Source: Gemmatimonadota bacterium
GTDB taxonomy: Bacteria; Gemmatimonadota; Gemmatimonadetes; Gemmatimonadales; Gemmatimonadaceae
Length of the DNA: 64,000 nucleotides
NCBI GenBank assembly: GCA_021299375.1
Contig: JAJTGR010000055.1
Span: forward strand, 35,607-99,606
Direction of reading: 5' to 3'
Below, piece by piece: positions 1-7,483 of this stretch. Made by a program: the position numbers and the translations under genes. The stretch's first letter is position 1; each line of letters starts with the position of its first letter. The notes under the pieces were generated by a model. It worked only from the letters and a program-made list of their open reading frames with translations. It was not told the origin of the DNA and did no database searches.

Positions 1-946
1 GATTGACCGTGCCCGAGAGCGTGAGGTTGCTGGTGATGCCCCAGCGGGCGCTGCCGCCGACATCCGGACGCTGGGTGGTGTAGCGCCAGTCGGGTGTCGC
101 GGCGTTCGGCGCGCCGGTGGCACTCGACGTGAGGGTGGGAATGAGGTCGACGGTGAGGCCGCGCTTCAGCTCGCGCAGGCCACCGAGGGTCCCCGATTGC
201 GCGAGAAAGCTCGCGCTGGCGCGCTTGGCTGGCGTCCACGTCTGTTCGTGACCGGTCGCTTGCACCGTGCGCACGACGTTGAATTGCCAGGTTTGCACGT
301 CACCCGCGCGGTAGCGCAGGCTCTTGAAGGGAATGGCAAGCTCGACCTCGTAGCCGGTCTCGGTGAGGCGTCCCTTCGATTGCCAGACATAGTCCGGTGC
401 AAGGTCGGCACTTTCCCTCGCGCGCGCGGTGCCGCCGGAAAAACCGCCACCCTGGGCGGCGCCCGTCTCGGTGAGCACACCATCGCTCTGAATGCCGAAG
501 GGGTTGACGGCAAACACCATGGCCTGCCGGCTGTCGTTGTACGTGCCAAGAAAGAGCTGGATGTTGTCGTCCTGACTGATGCGGTCGCGATCGGCCAGCG
601 TCGCGCGCACGGAACCCGGTGGGGCGAAGGCCCGGATCCCGACGTGGAGTGCCGTGCCGCTGTACCATACCAGCACTTCCGTACTGTCCTGGGCGGTCAC
701 GCCATCGGTGGGGAAGAACTGCGAGAATCCCGTCAACACGGCCGCGCTGCGCCAGGTGGGCTCCTCGAGCCGACCATCCACGGTGGGCGCGTCCTCAGCC
801 CGAGGCAGGGCAACCGCCAGACTCCCACCGCGTCCATCGTAAACGCCGGATCGTGTCGGCGCGGCCGATCGCGCGCCCGCTCCGGAAGCGGTGGGGATGG
901 GGCGCACGGGTTGCAGCAGCGCCAGGAGTAACAGGGAGGTCACCAC
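1..946 (-). CDS. DUF5916 outer-membrane protein with CBM9-like N-terminal domain (partial; C-terminus off the left edge)
   Basis: Reading the minus strand from about 946 to 1 gives an uninterrupted frame that leaves the window at its left edge. After a hydrophobic leader the mature part begins with the pattern ALPRAEDAPTVDGRLEEPTW, typical of the carbohydrate-binding (CBM9-like) domain that opens DUF5916 proteins. Further on come FLGTYNDSRQAMVFAVNPFG and ETGYEVELAIPFKSLRY, both characteristic of this family, and then the start of the DUF5916 barrel region (GLRELKRGLTVDLIPTLTSS). These proteins are generally predicted to be outer-membrane proteins of unknown role, often beside peptidases or TonB receptors. 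The start is uncertain: there is no in-frame ATG before a stop at about 1036, and the best choice is one of two adjacent GTG codons at 946/943, which gives a leader rich in leucine but poor in N-terminal positive charge. Confidence 0.8.
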   Translation of the reverse strand, partial: MVTSLLLLALLQPVRPIPTASGAGARSAAPTRSGVYDGRGGSLAVALPRAEDAPTVDGRLEEPTWRSAAVLTGFSQFFPTDGVTAQDSTEVLVWYSGTALHVGIRAFAPPGSVRATLADRDRISQDDNIQLFLGTYNDSRQAMVFAVNPFGIQSDGVLTETGAAQGGGFSGGTARARESADLAPDYVWQSKGRLTETGYEVELAIPFKSLRYRAGDVQTWQFNVVRTVQATGHEQTWTPAKRASASFLAQSGTLGGLRELKRGLTVDLIPTLTSSATGAPNAATPDWRYTTQRPDVGGSARWGITSNLTLSGTVN

Positions 947-1156
947 AGCAGCGGGGGTGAGGGGGAATGCGTACCTTACGCGCGCGGGGTGCCGGCCGCT
1001 GATCGGGAGGTCCCCACGGCCGCGCCACCTTGGCTAGGGCCGCTTGCTCGCTGTCACGTAGCGTGAACCTCTCCCCATGGCCACGTTACGGATCGAAGTG
1101 TCAACCGTCACAAAGTGGAGCGGTTCAGCATTTCACGTCCACCGGCCGACCTGCGT

Positions 1157-1840
1157 ATGGCCTACCTTCGTTGCACTGAGTGCGGATCCAAGGCGCTCAT
1201 CGCGGCTTCCCAGTGCCCGCGGTGTGCGCACCCCTTTGCGTTGCATGATGCGCGCGGCAACCGGGTGAAGCTCACGCGTTGCCGCGGCTGCGGCATCATG
1301 CATCGTTTCGACGCGTCGTGCCACTGGTGTGGGCCGCTGGCGCCACGATTCCGGGTGTCGCCGCAGCTGGTGCGCGGCGCGGCGGTACTGGCGCTGGTCG
1401 CCGGCGCGGCCGCCGGTGTCTGGCGCACGGGCCCTGCGCTGGAGTCGGCTGCTGACGGCATCGCCAGGGAGTGGTCGACCGCCAGCACACTGCCGATGGC
1501 GGTGGCCCAGCGCGACGTGGCAGGGAGTGCCCCACGCTCGGCGACTGTGGCCGATGCGCCGACGGCGTCAGACACCCTGAGCTACGCCGCCGCTGCGAAC
1601 GGAGCGTTGATTGCATCCAGCGACAGTATCGAGTGGACTCCGGCCGTGGCACGCACGTGGGTGAACGTACGCGCGGATGCGAGCCGGGGCGGGGAAGTGG
1701 TCGGTGTCATCAAGCCGGCATCACGCGCCATGCTGGGCACCGACCGGGCCGGCTGGCGTCAGGTCCGTTCTACCGACGTGAGTGGCTGGGTCGATCCGCG
1801 CCTCTTCGAGCCGGACAGCCTGCGTACGCGCGGTGAGTGA
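1157..1840 (+). CDS. Zinc-ribbon membrane protein with C-terminal bacterial SH3 domain
   Basis: The product is 227 residues from the ATG at 1157; an upstream ATG at 1115 would add 14 residues of no clear character. Residues 1-60 hold three CxxC pairs (CTEC, CPRC, CRGC, then CHWC), consistent with one or two zinc ribbons. A single hydrophobic segment follows (LVRGAAVLALVAGAAAGVW, about 75-95) and probably anchors the protein. The last 65 residues resemble a bacterial SH3 domain (TWVNVRADAS, then GWRQVRSTDVSGWVDPRLF), a fold often used to bind cell-wall peptides or other proteins. The stop overlaps the GTG start of the gspG-like gene by 8 bases, so the two are probably translationally coupled. 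The exact function is unknown. Confidence 0.7.
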   Translation: MAYLRCTECGSKALIAASQCPRCAHPFALHDARGNRVKLTRCRGCGIMHRFDASCHWCGPLAPRFRVSPQLVRGAAVLALVAGAAAGVWRTGPALESAADGIAREWSTASTLPMAVAQRDVAGSAPRSATVADAPTASDTLSYAAAANGALIASSDSIEWTPAVARTWVNVRADASRGGEVVGVIKPASRAMLGTDRAGWRQVRSTDVSGWVDPRLFEPDSLRTRGE

Positions 1841-2273
1841 GCGGCCCCGTGGCGCATCGCGCCGGGGGTTCACGCTGCTCGAGGTACTCGTGGTGATCGT
1901 GGTCATCGCGGTGCTGGCGACCTTCGTCGCGCCGAATCTCTTCCGGAACGTTGACGACGCCAAGGTGGCGACCGCGCGGGCGCAGATCGAGAGCCTCGCC
2001 ACGGCGCTCGATACCTACCGTCTCGACAACGGGCGGTACCCCACGACCGCGCAGGGACTCGGCGCCCTGTGGCAGAAGCCGATGATCGACCCGCCGGCCA
2101 ATTGGACCGAGCCCTACGTGCGGAAGGCCGTCCCGGACGACCCGTGGGGACGTCCCTATGTGTACGAAGCCCCCGGGCGGGTGAATCCGACCGGCTTTGA
2201 CCTGCTGTCCTACGGGGCCGACGGGAAACCAGGCGGGGAGGGCGACAATGCGGATATCCTCAGCTGGAAGTAG
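1833..2273 (+). CDS. gspG: Type II secretion major pseudopilin-like protein (GspG family)
   Basis: The 146-residue product has a class III prepilin signal, ASRRGFTLLEVLVVIVVIAV, in which the peptidase would cut after Gly, methylate Phe and leave Glu at position 5. The rest matches the GspG fold: DTYRLDNGRYPTTAQGLGAL, a WTEPYVRK stretch and DPWGRPYVYEAPG, ending in the acidic, calcium-binding-loop-like GADGKPGGEGDNADI. GspG forms the pseudopilus that pushes substrates through the type II secretin. No other gsp gene lies nearby, so it either works with components encoded elsewhere or serves another pilus-like system. The GTG start at 1833 lies inside the end of the SH3-domain gene, and the prepilin leader then has the usual short basic length. 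Confidence 0.88.
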   Translation: MSERPRGASRRGFTLLEVLVVIVVIAVLATFVAPNLFRNVDDAKVATARAQIESLATALDTYRLDNGRYPTTAQGLGALWQKPMIDPPANWTEPYVRKAVPDDPWGRPYVYEAPGRVNPTGFDLLSYGADGKPGGEGDNADILSWK

Positions 2274-2283
2274 GCGGACCGGG

Positions 2284-2299
2284 GATCCCGTCAGGGATC
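2284..2299. terminator. Small hairpin after the gspG-like gene, possible weak terminator
   Basis: A perfect 6-bp stem GATCCC/GGGATC closes a GTCA loop 10 bases after the gspG stop. It is not followed by a T-run, so it may be only a weak or factor-dependent terminator. Confidence 0.3.
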
Positions 2300-2423
2300 A
2301 CCGGACGTTATTGTAGGGAGCGGAGGATCGAACTCCGCGGGTTTCCCGATGTCGATCGTGAAACCTACCAGCAAATGTCTGTGTAGTATGCGGGAAATCT
2401 CTTGTACGCTTGCCTGACCTGCC

Positions 2424-2906
2424 ATGATTTCTGCGACTGCCGAACACGCCTTGCGTGCTGTGTTGTTTCTTGCTCGTCATGAGAGCACCCATGCCCTGTC
2501 GGCCGATGCCATCGCCGCAGAACTCGGGGCCCCGCGCAACTACCTCGCCAAGACGCTGAACGCGCTCGCCAAGGCCGGCATTGTGTACAGCGCGCGTGGT
2601 GCCGCCGGTGGCTTCACGCTGGCCATCGCACCCGACACGCTGACGCTCGCACGCGTCATCAGCCCATTCCGCGATCACGCGCGGGCGCCGGCGTGCCTCC
2701 TGAAGAGCCGCCCCTGCGATCTGGTCAACCCGTGTGCCGTGCATCGGCGCTGGACGTCCATCGTGGGGCATGCGTCCTCGAAGTTCGAGACGACGACGGT
2801 GGCCGACCTGCTGCATGAGGTGCCGGTCGAACGGCATCCGCCCTCGGTGATGCTGCCCACGGGGCAGGACGACGGCACGGCTCCTCGGCCACCGCGCTTC
2901 GCCTAG
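2424..2906 (+). CDS. Rrf2 family transcriptional regulator, probable Fe-S sensor
   Basis: The 160-residue protein has the Rrf2 winged helix: ISATAEHALRAVLFLARH at the N-terminus, a recognition helix around AAELGAPRNYLAKTLNALAK and the wing SARGAAGGFTLA (about 57-66). Rrf2 regulators such as IscR and NsrR hold an Fe-S cluster through three cysteines in the linker. Here Cys91, Cys98 and Cys104 occupy that place (C-x6-C-x5-C), so the protein probably senses Fe-S status, nitric oxide or redox state. The C-terminal tail is longer than usual and rich in proline. The gene stands alone between gspG and gluQ, so its targets cannot be inferred from its neighbours. Confidence 0.88.
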   Translation: MISATAEHALRAVLFLARHESTHALSADAIAAELGAPRNYLAKTLNALAKAGIVYSARGAAGGFTLAIAPDTLTLARVISPFRDHARAPACLLKSRPCDLVNPCAVHRRWTSIVGHASSKFETTTVADLLHEVPVERHPPSVMLPTGQDDGTAPRPPRFA

Positions 2907-2957
2907 CGGCGCGTCGCCGCCTGTTGAAGCGCGCGATGCGGGCGGCTAGCGTCCGGC

Positions 2958-3899
2958 ATGGCTGCAAGGTCCGATTGGCGCTCCCGGATGGTTGAGGGCC
3001 TTCCGCACGATGGCTGGCGCACCCGATTCGCGCCAGCCCCGACGGGCTTTCTGCATCTCGGACATCTGGTGAATGCGCTGCACGTCTGGGGGATCGCCCG
3101 GGCCTATGGTGGTCAGGTGGTCCTGCGCCTTGAAGATCATGACCGGACGCGCTGGCGCCCCGAGTACGAGGCGGCTCTGCTCGAGGATCTGGACTGGCTC
3201 GGTCTCGTCCCGGACATGTGGCCGACTCCGTCGTTCCGCGCCGATGCGGTGGGCCATCCGGCGCGCCAGTCCAATCAAACGGCCCGCTATGCGGCGGCCC
3301 TCGTCTCGCTCGAGACGCGGGCCGCGGTGTATGCCTGCCGTTGCACCCGGCGCGACATCGCGATGGCGGTGCCGCATGCCCCCGGCGTGGAGCCGCGCTA
3401 CCCGGGCACGTGTCGGACCGCCAACGTACCGCCGGGGGACACCTTCGCGCGCCGCGTGACGCTGGCCCCGGCATCGTTCACGTTCACCGATCTGCGCCTC
3501 GGGCCCCTGACGCAGGCGCCGTGGCAGCAGTGTGGCGATGTACTGGTGCGCGATCGGCACGACCAGTGGACCTACCAGTTCGCGGTGGTCGTCGACGACA
3601 TGACACACGGCATCGATCTGGTCATCCGCGGCGAGGATCTGCTCGCCAGCACCGGGCGGCAGCTGCAGCTCGGGTCGCTGCTCGGGCGCGAGGTGCCGCC
3701 GACGTTCCTGCATCACATGCTGCTCGTGCACGCCGATGGCAGCAAGCTGAGCAAGGCCCGGCACGACACCGCCATTCGCGAGTTGCGGGCGGCTGGAGCG
3801 ACGGCCTCCGAGCTGTTCGGTGTCGCGGCGGCGAGGGCCGGGCTGCATGAAACGCCCCGACCCTTGCCGGTCGAGGCGCTGCCCGAACTGTTCCGGTAG
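2958..3899 (+). CDS. gluQ: Glutamyl-Q tRNA(Asp) synthetase (GluQRS)
   Basis: The enzyme activates glutamate and attaches it to queuosine in tRNA-Asp, not to a tRNA 3' end. The 313 residues match a catalytic domain of glutamyl-tRNA synthetase without an anticodon-binding domain. Visible are RFAPAPTGFLHLGH (HIGH-type motif, 33-36), RLEDHDRTR, the zinc site formed by CRC (127-129) plus a Y-x3-C around 152-156, the ATP-loop motif KLSKA (263-267) and the substrate loop VIRGEDLLAST. Length and missing C-terminal domain separate it from GltX. An in-frame ATG at 2988 is an alternative start. It stands alone here; in other bacteria gluQ often follows dksA, which is absent. Confidence 0.93.
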   Translation: MAARSDWRSRMVEGLPHDGWRTRFAPAPTGFLHLGHLVNALHVWGIARAYGGQVVLRLEDHDRTRWRPEYEAALLEDLDWLGLVPDMWPTPSFRADAVGHPARQSNQTARYAAALVSLETRAAVYACRCTRRDIAMAVPHAPGVEPRYPGTCRTANVPPGDTFARRVTLAPASFTFTDLRLGPLTQAPWQQCGDVLVRDRHDQWTYQFAVVVDDMTHGIDLVIRGEDLLASTGRQLQLGSLLGREVPPTFLHHMLLVHADGSKLSKARHDTAIRELRAAGATASELFGVAAARAGLHETPRPLPVEALPELFR

Positions 3900-3903
3900 C
3901 CGA

Positions 3904-5232
3904 CTACTTCACGCCGAGCAGGCCAAGGACCACCAGCAGCACATATTGCGGGCCCTTGAAGCCGTCGGTGCGGTCGTCGTAGCTCTCGTCGAGTGAGTGG
4001 GCGCCGCGCCCCACGCCACCGCCATCGAGCGTCACAGCAGGCCGGCCCAGGTTCATGGGCACGTTGGCGTCGGTGCTCGAGGTGGTGAGCGGGGTGTAGA
4101 TGTTCATCGTGCGGGCTGCCGCGAGCGACGTGCGCACGATGAGGGCCGTGTCCGGCGTGGCGCCGGCGGGGCGGATGCCGATCGTGTCGATCACGACATT
4201 GAGCGCGGCATTGCTCTTCGGCCAGCGCGCCTTCTCCTCCTGGACAGCCTCCCGCAGCGCCTTCTGCAGGCGGACATCGATCTCGGCCAGCGCTGCGGCG
4301 GACTCGCTGCGCAGGTCGATTTCCATGGTCGCCTCGAAGGGGATGGAGTTGACCGAGGTGCCCCCGGACACCACGCCGACGTTGAACGTCACCTTCGGCT
4401 TGGTACTGGCTTCGAGGTCGGCGATCTTCGCGATGGCACGCCCCATGGCGTGCATCGGGTTGGGCATGCCGAAGGCGCCGTAGCTGTGTCCGCCGGGCCC
4501 CTTGTAGTGCACACGATAGCGGTTGCTGCCAACGCCGCCGTTGGTGATGCCGTACCCCGTGCCATCGACCGAGATGAACAGGTCGATGGAATCCTTGAGC
4601 GGACCGCTGAACAGCGCGCGCGTTCCGCGCAGGTTGCCGGGGCCTTCCTCGCCGACGTTGCCCACCACCAGCAGCCGGCCGGCAAACGGCACCTTGTGCG
4701 TGATGACCTGCTTCGCGACGGCCAGGACCACGGCCAGGCCGCGGCAGTCGTCGCCGATGCCGGGGCCGATGAGCTTCGTGCCGTCCCGCTTCACGGAAAC
4801 ATCGGTGCCTTCGGGAAAGACCGTGTCGAGGTGTCCGGCCAGCAGCAGCGTGGGACCAGGGCGCACCCCCTTGATCTCACCGATGACGTTGCCTTCGCCA
4901 TCGAGGCGCACATGCTGCACACCGAGGGCCCTGAGCCTCTCCCGGTATGCGGCGGCGCGGGCCTGCTCCTTGAACGGCGGCGCCGGGATCTGACAGAGCC
5001 CCACCTGCTGGTCGAGCGTCCACGCATTGTCCTGCTGCAGGGCGGCGAAGGCCGCCTTCACGGCGGGGTGTGTCGCCAGCCGGTCGACCGAGGCTTCGAG
5101 GGGGGTCGGCCTGCCGGTGGACCGGGGCGCTTGCTGGGCGCCCACACCGACAGGCAGGAAAGGGGCTGCGCACAGGGCCGCGAGTCCCGGGATCGCCATC
5201 GCGGCCCGGTGGACGAGTACTGCAGAACGCAT
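3904..5232 (-). CDS. Secreted M20-family metallopeptidase
   Basis: This 442-residue protein starts with a Sec-type signal peptide (basic start, AAMAIPGLAALCAAPFLP, then GVGAQQ). The M20 di-zinc fold follows: AGHLDTVFP with the first zinc histidine, GPGIGDDCRGLAV with the bridging aspartate, then VVGNVGEEGPGNLRG with the catalytic and metal-binding glutamates. The central lid domain (GPGGHSYGAFGMPNP) contains the conserved histidine. M20 peptidases cleave small peptides or acylated amino acids, and this one most resembles the PepT/tripeptidase-like branch. It is the last gene of the minus-strand run that includes the two Rieske proteins, 5 bases after the second one. A functional link with them is not obvious. 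Confidence 0.88.
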   Translation of the reverse strand: MRSAVLVHRAAMAIPGLAALCAAPFLPVGVGAQQAPRSTGRPTPLEASVDRLATHPAVKAAFAALQQDNAWTLDQQVGLCQIPAPPFKEQARAAAYRERLRALGVQHVRLDGEGNVIGEIKGVRPGPTLLLAGHLDTVFPEGTDVSVKRDGTKLIGPGIGDDCRGLAVVLAVAKQVITHKVPFAGRLLVVGNVGEEGPGNLRGTRALFSGPLKDSIDLFISVDGTGYGITNGGVGSNRYRVHYKGPGGHSYGAFGMPNPMHAMGRAIAKIADLEASTKPKVTFNVGVVSGGTSVNSIPFEATMEIDLRSESAAALAEIDVRLQKALREAVQEEKARWPKSNAALNVVIDTIGIRPAGATPDTALIVRTSLAAARTMNIYTPLTTSSTDANVPMNLGRPAVTLDGGGVGRGAHSLDESYDDRTDGFKGPQYVLLVVLGLLGVK

Positions 5233-5237
5233 GGCGG

Positions 5238-5678
5238 TCAGGTGGAGATCGTGATGGTGCCGGCAGACGCGTTTGAACTCACCGTGAGTTCGAACAGCCT
5301 CGAGGTGCGCTCACCGCCGGTCCAGGCACCCGTGCCGTTGAACGTTGCACCATGATTGGGACAACGGAAGCCCGAGCCGCTAATCGCGATGACGGTACCC
5401 TGGTGCGGACAGATCATCGAGAAGGCGCGATACGAACTCTCGGTGGCCCGCACCAGGGCGACGGGAGCCGAGATGCCTTGCACCCGGGCAATGCCGCCCA
5501 CGACAGCAAGGGCCAGATAGTCCCCCGGGCGCACCGTGACGTTCACCTGACCGAGGCCGGTCGGTTCGCTGCTGTCCGACCCGCAGGCGGCGAGGAACGA
5601 GGAGACGGCCGCCAGGGAGCCGAGGGCCAGGAACTGGCGGCGGGTGCAGTCGAGACAGCCAGAAGGTGTCGAGGTCAT
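5238..5678 (-). CDS. Rieske [2Fe-2S] lipoprotein with Tat-type leader
   Basis: The 146-residue product from the ATG at 5678 has a twin-arginine-like leader (CTRRQFLALGSLAAV) ending in a lipobox, SFLAAC (Cys32), so it is probably exported and membrane-anchored. The C-terminal half carries both Rieske cluster motifs: CPHQG (Cys90, His92) and CPNHGA (Cys106, His109). This supports a high-potential [2Fe-2S] cluster working in periplasmic electron transfer. Two cysteines (C8-x2-C11) stand directly before the twin arginines, as in the neighbouring Rieske protein. The ATG overlaps the stop of the upstream Rieske gene (ATGA). The longer reading from 5705 lies inside that gene and is unlikely. Confidence 0.88.
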   Translation of the reverse strand: MTSTPSGCLDCTRRQFLALGSLAAVSSFLAACGSDSSEPTGLGQVNVTVRPGDYLALAVVGGIARVQGISAPVALVRATESSYRAFSMICPHQGTVIAISGSGFRCPNHGATFNGTGAWTGGERTSRLFELTVSSNASAGTITIST

Positions 5679-6178
5679 GTGAGGGTAACCTTGGCGGCAG
5701 CCCACCCCGCCGGATCGGTGTCACTTTCGAAGGCCACGGCCGGATCGACCACCAGCACGTCGCCTTCACGTACGATCTGCAGCCGGTCCATGTTGCGCGT
5801 GGCCCGCCCACTCACGAAGGTCCCGTTGGGCTGGTACTTGGACTTATGGCGCGGACACTGGAAGCCGGCGTTCTTCGGCATCACCCGCAGGGCCGTGTTC
5901 TGATGCGGACAGGAGAGGGCGAAGGCGAACACGCTGCCGGCCGCCCGGCACAGGATCACTTCGTTCCTGCTGTCGATCGAGACGCCATCGGCGGCGGGCA
6001 GCGGATAGCGAATGGTCCGCCCACCGGCGGGTGATTCCAGCGCCGCCAGCAGCTGGGCCGGCGCTGCCACGGAGAGGCCGGCGATGGCGGACGCGGCGAC
6101 CACCGCCTGACGCAGGAAGTCGCGACGGGCAGAGCACCCCGTGCAGGCGGGCTCGCGGTCGGGGGTCATGGATGTCAT
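5675..6178 (-). CDS. Rieske [2Fe-2S] protein with Tat signal
   Basis: The 167-residue product from the ATG at 6178 begins with a Tat leader: a basic ARRDFLRQ followed by AVVAASAIAGLSVAAPAQLLA. The Rieske motifs are CPHQN (Cys90, His92) and CPRH (Cys108, His111). The expected ligands are thus present, although residues flanking the first box differ from bc1-type Rieske proteins. A C12-x2-C15 pair precedes the twin arginines. The gene sits 28 bases after a four-helix membrane protein gene and overlaps the second Rieske gene, so both are probably made from one mRNA. The likely role is electron transfer at the outer face of the inner membrane; the donor and acceptor are unknown. Confidence 0.87.
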   Translation of the reverse strand: MTSMTPDREPACTGCSARRDFLRQAVVAASAIAGLSVAAPAQLLAALESPAGGRTIRYPLPAADGVSIDSRNEVILCRAAGSVFAFALSCPHQNTALRVMPKNAGFQCPRHKSKYQPNGTFVSGRATRNMDRLQIVREGDVLVVDPAVAFESDTDPAGWAAAKVTLT

Positions 6179-6206
6179 GGGAAACCCTGGAGTGGCAGGA
6201 GAAGCA

Positions 6207-6740
6207 TCAGCTGTTCGCGACCAGCACACCGAGCAGCATGATCACGAACCACCCGGCCAGACTGCCCCACGCCCCTCGACGCAGGGTGTTCCACGCCGTC
6301 GTCATGGCCGGTGTGACGGCTGGTGGCCGTTCGGGTGTGTCGGTGACGGGCTGTACCATGGCGAGGACACGGGACTCGGTACGGCGCATCACGCTGCCAT
6401 TGGCCAGCAGGCCAGCGAACGCCGCCATCTTCACCCAGAACACCGGTTGCGTACTGAAGGTCCCGAGATCGGCTGCCGCCAACGCCAGTCCGCTGACGAC
6501 GATGACCGCCAGCGAGCCGATCACGACCCCATGAGCGCCGCGCAGTTGGTCGGCCGTCGCGAGCAGGGCCTGCGGATCGGCGATCGTGGTGCGCAGCACT
6601 TGCCGATCGGTGCCAATGGCAATCCCGCCGCCGCCCAGGATCGCGAGCAGATGCATGGCGATCGTCGCGGTCGGCAGCACACCGCTGGCGGCGTAGTAGT
6701 CGGCCCACGGTTGCAGCAGGGTGGTGAGAGTGTCGAGCAT
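6207..6740 (-). CDS. Four-helix integral membrane protein of the Rieske operon
   Basis: This 177-residue protein has four hydrophobic segments: about 24-44 (TIAMHLLAILGGGGIAIG), 70-90 (VVIGSLAVIVVSGLALAA), 100-120 (VFWVKMAAFAGLLANG) and 155-175 (GSLAGWFVIMLLGVLVA). Histidines lie at the start of the first two helices (MHLLAI and GAHGVV), as can occur in small haem-b membrane proteins, but haem binding is only an inference. It begins 6 bases after the preceding membrane protein gene and is followed by two Rieske genes. I do not recognise a named family with certainty; copper-resistance-D-like or DUF2214-like proteins are loose comparisons. Confidence 0.68.
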   Translation of the reverse strand: MLDTLTTLLQPWADYYAASGVLPTATIAMHLLAILGGGGIAIGTDRQVLRTTIADPQALLATADQLRGAHGVVIGSLAVIVVSGLALAAADLGTFSTQPVFWVKMAAFAGLLANGSVMRRTESRVLAMVQPVTDTPERPPAVTPAMTTAWNTLRRGAWGSLAGWFVIMLLGVLVANS

Positions 6741-6746
6741 GGGCGC

Positions 6747-7415
6747 TCAGTTGCCGATGAGCATGATGAGCCAGCTTGCTGTCGACACGCCCATCGAGGC
6801 CAGCGCGAGATTGCGGTGATCACGGCGCTTGGCCGCCGACTCTTCGGCCTCGTCTGCAAGCCTCGTGCCGGCGTAGGCGAAGCCACCGCTCGCGGCCGTG
6901 AACAGGACGCTGTGGATGATGCGGCGCGTCCGCCCGCTGGGATCCTTGCGGCCCTCCCACAGGTTCCAGCCGCCGGTGAAGGCATTGGCCCCGAAGAGGA
7001 CGGCGGCCCCGGTGGCGGCTACAGGATGCACCGATTTGGCCCACTGCGGCGCTGCGTCGTTCTTCGAGAGCAACTGGTCGCCGGACACGTACGACGCCGC
7101 GAAGAGCGGCAGCATGGCCCAGCTGAGCGCCTTGTGCAGCGCGAGCCGCTTGTAGTACCCGTCGCTGTACTCGACGGCCTTGGCGCGCCGGCGGGCCACG
7201 GTATCCTGCGGCGTCGAGTCGGGCCTGACCAGGCGCATCAGGGCCACTGGACGGACGGTGGGGCCTGCATCCGGCGGTGCCATGCGCCCACTGTCACCGA
7301 CCACGGCGATCGGCGCCGTGTCCGGACGCAACGGTGGCGTTGCCGTCGGCGACGCGGCGACGAGGGACTGCCAGCTGATCAACACACTGGCCGCAGCGGC
7401 GGACAGCATCGACAT
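6747..7415 (-). CDS. Membrane protein with histidine-bearing four-helix domain (cytochrome b561-like arrangement)
   Basis: The start chosen is the ATG at 7415, preceded by GGAG at good spacing; an ATG at 7409 is also possible. A signal-like hydrophobic N-terminus and a proline-rich segment lead to a C-terminal domain with four predicted helices. Each carries or is preceded by a histidine: LALHKALSWAMLPLF, KSVHPVAATGAAVLFGANAF, RIIHSVLFTAASGGFAYAG and DHRNLALASMGVSTASWLIM. Four histidines spread over four helices recall b561-type dihaem proteins that pass electrons across membranes. The family is not recognised with certainty. It is the first gene of the operon leading to the Rieske proteins and could be their redox partner in the membrane. 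Confidence 0.66.
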   Translation of the reverse strand: MSMLSAAAASVLISWQSLVAASPTATPPLRPDTAPIAVVGDSGRMAPPDAGPTVRPVALMRLVRPDSTPQDTVARRRAKAVEYSDGYYKRLALHKALSWAMLPLFAASYVSGDQLLSKNDAAPQWAKSVHPVAATGAAVLFGANAFTGGWNLWEGRKDPSGRTRRIIHSVLFTAASGGFAYAGTRLADEAEESAAKRRDHRNLALASMGVSTASWLIMLIGN

Positions 7416-7483
7416 GGGCGACTCCGAGTGGCGAGAAAGCAACGCAACTGCGCCGTAATGTACGCGGCGATCATGAACGGTGG

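Noticed and set aside
2311..2345. A hairpin GCGGAG / CTCCGC with loop GATCGAA, which reads on the minus strand like a tRNA T-arm (loop TTCGATC), followed by CTCCCTA.
   Set aside because: No matching 5' acceptor strand, D-arm or anticodon arm, and no CCA, can be found at the right distance. A decayed tRNA end cannot be excluded, but there is not enough to call one.
3997..5355. A 452-residue open frame on the plus strand opposite the M20 peptidase.
   Set aside because: Its sequence is the low-complexity Arg/Gly/His/Ala-rich type produced opposite GC-rich genes, with no family pattern, and it lies over a clear peptidase.
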